Below are positions 5,740-8,919 of a DNA stretch of 8,919 nt, in pieces. How positions within the stretch are numbered: position 1 is the stretch's first letter; every line of letters begins with the position of its first letter. The stretch comes from Candidatus Saccharimonadota bacterium (lineage in GTDB: Bacteria; Patescibacteriota; Saccharimonadia; Saccharimonadales; Saccharimonadaceae). The notes under the pieces were generated by a model. That model had not been told where the DNA came from, searched no databases, and worked only from the letters and a program-made list of their open reading frames with translations. The position numbers and the translations under genes are program-made. The stretch lies in assembly GCA_017421685.1 (NCBI GenBank), contig JAFOHW010000059.1, forward strand, positions 1 to 8,919, read 5' to 3'.

Positions 5740-7482
5740 ATGGATAAAAATAAATCAATTGATGGGCTAAGTCCTCGTCGTCCTAAAAAAACGGCTGTTT
5801 CTTCGACTAAAAAAACTTCCACCCCTAAAACTTCTAGTGCTACCAAAACAACTAAATCGAAAACTACTCCTAAAAAAACAGCCACAAAAACCGCTACAAC
5901 TAAAACAAAAAAACCAACAACAAAAAGGACAACAGTAAAAACCCGAAAAGCTCCGGCTAAAAAAGTTCCAAAACTAACCTCCGATTTAATCTCAGAAGAA
6001 AGTCTCTTACCCGAAAATCCAGAAGTCAAAACCCAAGAAACTTTAACCCCAGTCGCCTCAACTGAAGATTTCTTAAAACCAGTTCAAGCTTTCGATTTCG
6101 ATGAACAAAGCGGTGAATTGAAAGCCTCAGAAAACCAAAAACCTGAAAAACCAAAAAAAATAAAAAAGAAAATGAGTAAAAAACGTAAAATTATTCTTTG
6201 GATTGTTTCTATTCTTCTCTTACTCATCATAGGCGGAGCTATCTGGTTTATTATTTGGGGTAACGACATCATCGCAAAAATAACCGGAGGACAAGGTAAT
6301 ATCTTCGACCTCGTCTTTGTTGACCAATACGAGCCCTTAAAAACCGATGAAAATGGCCGAACCAACATTCTCGCTTTCGGAACCAGTGGCTACAATATGG
6401 AAGGCGAAGAGGGTTACGGAATTCACGACGGCGCCCAACTAACCGATTCGATTATGGTTATAAGCCTAGATCAAGAAACGGGCGATCTCGCTATGCTTTC
6501 CCTCCCCCGCGACTTAAAAGTTTCCTCCATGTGTACCGCGACCGGAAAAATTAACGAAGTTTACTGGTGTAATAATATGGAAGGAGACAATGAAGAGGCT
6601 GGCGCTGAAGCCCTCATGAACGAAGTCAGTGATATCTTAGGAATCGATTTCCAATATTATGCCCACTTAAACTGGCGCGCCCTTGTCCAGATTGTTGATG
6701 CTTTAGACGGAATCACTGTCACTCTCGATGAAGATATCGCCGATTATTACTTCACGAACGCCGTCTTCGAAGCTGGAGTTGAATATACTATCGATGGAGA
6801 ACAAGCCCTTGGCCTTGCTCGAGCTAGACATGGAACCATTAGTGGCGACTTCTCTCGTGGCGCTAGCCAACAAAAAATCCTCATCGGTATAAAAGATAAA
6901 ATCTTCGAGAAAAAACTAGGCATTACTGATATTATTAGTCTTGCTAACGCTCTTGGTGATAATTTAAGAACAAATTTTTCTATCGATGAAATGAAAACTT
7001 TAGCCCATTTAACTTCTGAATTCGACTTCGACTCAATCCGCCAAGTTTCCCTTATTGAACCAGAAAATTTTATGACAACCGGAACTATTAATGGAATTTC
7101 TTATGTCCTACCAGTCGGTGGGGCTGGATACTATACCAATATTCAATCATACGTCAAAAAAATGTTCAGTAATGATCCGAAAGCCTACGAAAACGCCTCT
7201 ATCTTGGTCTTGAATGGAACTGAAACTCCTGGCCTCGCCACGACCGAACAATCCGCCCTCGAAGAAGACGGATTCGATAATATCTATGTCGACGACGCTC
7301 CCGCCGGAAACTACGATAGTGAATATATTCTATATTCCCTCTCCGATAAAACCCCCGGAACGAAAAAACTCCTCGAGAAAAAATACAACGTAACCGCGAA
7401 ATCCTCCGCCGACCTCCCCGCTACCCTCCCCACCGACTATGACTTCATCCTCATCCTCGGCGAATCTACAAAGAATAACTAA
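5740..7482 (+). CDS. LytR-CpsA-Psr (LCP) family protein with LytR_C domain
   Basis: The product is 580 residues. Residues about 15-80 form a low-complexity tail of Lys, Thr, Pro and Ala, predicted cytoplasmic. About 81-150 is a linker ending in a basic patch (KKKMSKKRK), followed by one membrane segment at about 151-173. The LCP domain spans about 205-395: TNILAFGTSG, LTDSIMVISLD (Asp236), MLSLPRDLKV (Arg257, Asp258) and LARARHG...GDFSRGASQQ (Arg361, Arg363, Arg373). These are the acidic and Arg residues that bind the polyprenyl-pyrophosphate substrate in known LCP ligases, which attach teichoic acids or capsule to the wall. Residues about 485-575 (ASILVLNGTETPGLA...) match the LytR_C domain. 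The start is supported by the extended -10 eight bases upstream; no Shine-Dalgarno is present. The long basic tail is unusual for the family. Confidence 0.9.
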   Translation: MDKNKSIDGLSPRRPKKTAVSSTKKTSTPKTSSATKTTKSKTTPKKTATKTATTKTKKPTTKRTTVKTRKAPAKKVPKLTSDLISEESLLPENPEVKTQETLTPVASTEDFLKPVQAFDFDEQSGELKASENQKPEKPKKIKKKMSKKRKIILWIVSILLLLIIGGAIWFIIWGNDIIAKITGGQGNIFDLVFVDQYEPLKTDENGRTNILAFGTSGYNMEGEEGYGIHDGAQLTDSIMVISLDQETGDLAMLSLPRDLKVSSMCTATGKINEVYWCNNMEGDNEEAGAEALMNEVSDILGIDFQYYAHLNWRALVQIVDALDGITVTLDEDIADYYFTNAVFEAGVEYTIDGEQALGLARARHGTISGDFSRGASQQKILIGIKDKIFEKKLGITDIISLANALGDNLRTNFSIDEMKTLAHLTSEFDFDSIRQVSLIEPENFMTTGTINGISYVLPVGGAGYYTNIQSYVKKMFSNDPKAYENASILVLNGTETPGLATTEQSALEEDGFDNIYVDDAPAGNYDSEYILYSLSDKTPGTKKLLEKKYNVTAKSSADLPATLPTDYDFILILGESTKNN

Positions 7483-7728
7483 TCTAATAATGATTTCTGA
7501 TAACAAATCTAAATAATAAATAAGCTAATCAGGTTTTTCTTAAGTCTCGTGAAATCTCCAAATAAATTTAAAAATCTTACGGACCGGAGCATGTCCGTCC
7601 CATGCGAGAGGTCCGCCTAAGATTTTTAAATTTATTCTGCCGAGATTTCACAACAAACTTAAGAAAAAGTTGATTAGCTTATTACTTAACAAAATCTAAT
7701 TGTTTAGAAATTATTACCGAATCAAACC
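7483..7728. other. Non-coding gap between convergent LCP and jag
   Basis: This is the largest gene-free stretch, 246 bp, and the hairpin at 7519-7683 fills most of it. The AT-rich flanks also show weaker inverted symmetry: TAATAAT at 7485-7491 opposes ATTATTA at 7710-7716, each next to a TTCT/AGAA match. The element may therefore extend almost to both stop codons. I found no convincing promoter for a separate transcript on either strand and no direct-repeat target duplication at the hairpin ends. Confidence 0.6.
7519..7683. repeat. Long imperfect inverted repeat; candidate structured RNA
   Basis: Left arm 7519-7585 pairs with right arm 7610-7683. From the base inward the helices are 13 bp (7519-7531/7671-7683), a 2x2 mismatch that includes one possible G-U, 12 bp (7534-7545/7657-7668), a 3x5 loop, 10 bp (7549-7558/7642-7651), a 2x5 loop, 19 bp (7561-7579/7618-7636), a CC bulge and 6 bp (7580-7585/7610-7615). 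At the tip are a GGA/GAGA internal loop, a 5-bp GCATG/CATGC stem and the seven-base loop TCCGTCC. That makes 60 Watson-Crick pairs along the arms. There is no ORF here and no U-tract directly after the hairpin, so it is not an ordinary terminator. Candidates are a rod-shaped regulatory RNA (6S-like in shape only), a fold-back mobile element, or a barrier between the convergent LCP and jag transcripts. The transcribed strand is unknown. Confidence 0.75.
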
Positions 7729-8199
7729 CTACTCGTCCCTAATCTTAATCTTACTAATGATCAACTTCCTCTCTCTTCCTTCCCCCTCCGAATGTGTTTC
7801 AATATCCGAATAATCCTGTGCTACTTTATGAACAATTCTGCGATCCGCCGCATTTAAATTAATTTCCATTGACTGCCCAGTCTCTCGAACTTTTTTAATC
7901 CATCCTTCTGCTTTTTCCGAAATTCTATCCGCCCTTTGCCTCTTATAATTAGCGACGTCAACACTAACTCTCGTAACTTCTGCCTCCTTCGAAACTAACG
8001 CCATCGAAACAATATGTTGTAAAGCTCGAAGGTTGTCTGCATTTCGCCCAATCAATAGTGAATTTAAAGACGTCGACGGAACCGAGAGTTGAATAACCTC
8101 GTCATCAATTGTCGAACTAACCGCAACATTAATCCCGAAAAAACTCAGCAAATCCTCGAGATACCGCGATGCGAACCGGATAGATTCATCTTTATTCAT
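7729..8199 (-). CDS. jag: Jag/KhpB RNA-binding protein (KH and R3H domains)
   Basis: The product is 156 residues. A KH-type domain spans about 35-85, with the nucleic-acid loop in SLLIGRNADNLRALQHIV. The usual GxxG loop is GRNA (51-54), with Ala in place of the second Gly. The R3H domain spans about 90-150, with the R-x3-H motif at Arg120-His124 (RRIVH) and the closing strand RKLIISKI. The protein is shorter than the roughly 200-residue Bacillus Jag because the Jag_N domain is absent. Jag/KhpB binds RNA, with KhpA in Firmicutes, and affects cell division and wall synthesis. It follows yidC by three bases, with AAGGAGA (8212-8206) inside the end of yidC and six bases before ATG, so the two are in one operon. 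The stop is TAG. Confidence 0.9.
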   Translation of the reverse strand: MNKDESIRFASRYLEDLLSFFGINVAVSSTIDDEVIQLSVPSTSLNSLLIGRNADNLRALQHIVSMALVSKEAEVTRVSVDVANYKRQRADRISEKAEGWIKKVRETGQSMEINLNAADRRIVHKVAQDYSDIETHSEGEGRERKLIISKIKIRDE

Positions 8200-8202
8200 A
8201 TT

Positions 8203-8919
8203 TTATCTCCTTTTCTTTTTAATATCTTTCGCGGAGATTCGAGTTATTTTTGTTCCTGTCTTTTTATTTTCTATGACTTCAGCTTCCTTGATATTTCTAA
8301 GTTCCTTTAGAACCGCCTTATCAGTTACCTCGTCAATTTCTTTATCTACTTTATTTAAAATAACCTTTTGTTGTATTACAGTAATAATATTACTCAGGAA
8401 ATAATAAAATGCTAATGCCCCATTAAGGTTAAACATAATTATAAACATCATTACCGGCATCATCATCGACATCTGTCCCGTAGCCATCCCGCTTATTTCC
8501 GAATCATCAATTTCCTTCCCCTCTTTCGCGTCTTTCAATAAATCACGGAAACTTTTCTTCTTTTCCGACTTCCCTGAAGGCATTTGCTGTTTAGTCGCGA
8601 TATACTGTATTACGGAAGCCATAATAGCACACGCCAATATAAATAATGCACTAAGACTAAATTTCCCCATTAATACATCACTCGCTTTAACATCTAAATT
8701 AATTATCCCAAATAATTGCGGATGAAAATCATATTCCGCCTTTTCTTCTACCGGTATATTTTCGTTAGTTAAATCACTTAAATAAACTTTTTGTTTCTCT
8801 TCGAGATCTTTAATTTCTGACCCCTCATATGCAACAATCTCATACGCCCGATTCATTAAATTGTCCTGAGGTAGTGGAGTTGCAATCACTCTAATCGCCG
8901 AAAAAATTGCAATAAAAAT
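8203..8919 (-). CDS. yidC: YidC/Oxa1 membrane protein insertase (N-terminus cut by window edge)
   Basis: The window holds 238 C-terminal residues and the frame is open to the right edge. A GTG at 8889 lies within the first membrane segment (IFIAIFSAIRVIATPL), so it is not the start. The Arg in that segment (codon 8892-8890) fits the conserved groove Arg of YidC. After a cytoplasmic loop rich in charged residues come membrane segments around FGIINL, ALFILACAIMASVIQYIATKQQM and MSMMMPVMMFIIMFNLNGALAFYYFLSNIITVIQQ, the YidC signature region. A basic tail follows (AKDIKKKRR). YidC inserts and folds membrane proteins, alone or with SecYEG, and the basic tail may contact ribosomes. In many bacteria rpmH and rnpA lie upstream, which would be beyond the right edge here. 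Confidence 0.92.
   Translation of the reverse strand: MFIAIFSAIRVIATPLPQDNLMNRAYEIVAYEGSEIKDLEEKQKVYLSDLTNENIPVEEKAEYDFHPQLFGIINLDVKASDVLMGKFSLSALFILACAIMASVIQYIATKQQMPSGKSEKKKSFRDLLKDAKEGKEIDDSEISGMATGQMSMMMPVMMFIIMFNLNGALAFYYFLSNIITVIQQKVILNKVDKEIDEVTDKAVLKELRNIKEAEVIENKKTGTKITRISAKDIKKKRR

Noticed and set aside
5721..6029. N-terminal extension of the LexA-like protein, a Val/Phe/Leu-rich stretch
   Set aside because: It is the antisense reading of the LCP Lys/Thr-rich coding region. The LexA homology begins exactly at ATG 5720, which has a -10 box just upstream.
6084..6368. 94-codon minus-strand ORF inside the LCP gene
   Set aside because: It is antisense to the LCP linker and membrane segment; its Phe-rich end mirrors Lys codons.
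7519..7683. Reading the hairpin as an SRP RNA or an intrinsic terminator
   Set aside because: The tip lacks the SRP domain IV GGAA loop and its conserved internal loops. No U-tract follows either arm, and the rod is much longer than a terminator.
7483..7728. CRISPR array, tRNA or rRNA
   Set aside because: There are no regularly spaced direct repeats and no cloverleaf or rRNA-like segments in this gap.
8089..8310. 73-codon plus-strand ORF across the yidC-jag junction
   Set aside because: It is antisense to two well-recognised genes and has no recognisable domain.
8887..8889. GTG as the start of yidC
   Set aside because: The frame continues open to the window edge and this codon lies within the conserved first YidC membrane segment, so the true start is outside.

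Overview
The window is AT-rich and gene-dense. It looks like a small-genome bacterium of the Candidate Phyla Radiation, most likely Candidatus Saccharibacteria (TM7). The grounds are a RICIN protein with an N-terminal domain type I associate with Saccharibacteria and Actinobacteria, the abundance of single-pass surface proteins, and a compact yidC-jag pair. The assignment comes from recognising families, not from a search. No gene needs TGA read as an amino acid, so the standard bacterial code fits.

Layout: (1) 1-2345, minus strand: a two-gene unit. A small membrane-anchored protein with an acidic stalk is followed, through an ATGA overlap, by a large anchored protein with a lysozyme-like domain and RICIN beta-trefoils. 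The large gene runs off the left edge. (2) 2425-4089, plus: a polytopic sulfatase/phosphoglycerol-transferase-like enzyme, divergent from unit 1. (3) 5720-4058, minus: a short LexA-type DNA-binding protein followed 4 bp later by a CotH-family surface kinase homologue. The CotH gene ends inside the 3' end of the sulfatase-like gene. (4) 5740-7482, plus: a LytR-CpsA-Psr (LCP) protein with a Lys/Thr-rich cytoplasmic tail, sharing a 19-bp intergenic promoter with the LexA-like gene. (5) 7483-7728: a non-coding gap dominated by a 165-bp imperfect inverted repeat that could fold into a long RNA rod. (6) 8919-7729, minus: yidC (5' end off the right edge) followed by jag/khpB, the conserved membrane-insertase/RNA-binding pair often found near oriC.

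Six of the eight genes encode proteins with a predicted membrane anchor or several membrane segments, and most of them carry a domain outside the membrane. LCP (glycopolymer ligation), the sulfatase-like enzyme (headgroup transfer or hydrolysis) and the lysozyme-like RICIN protein (wall binding and cutting) together suggest a cell-envelope region. In an epibiont it could also serve contact with a host cell. YidC would help insert such proteins. The regulatory layout is distinctive. Three genes appear to make leaderless or near-leaderless mRNAs from TATAAT boxes 6-9 bp before ATG, whereas the other genes with visible starts use clear Shine-Dalgarno sites.
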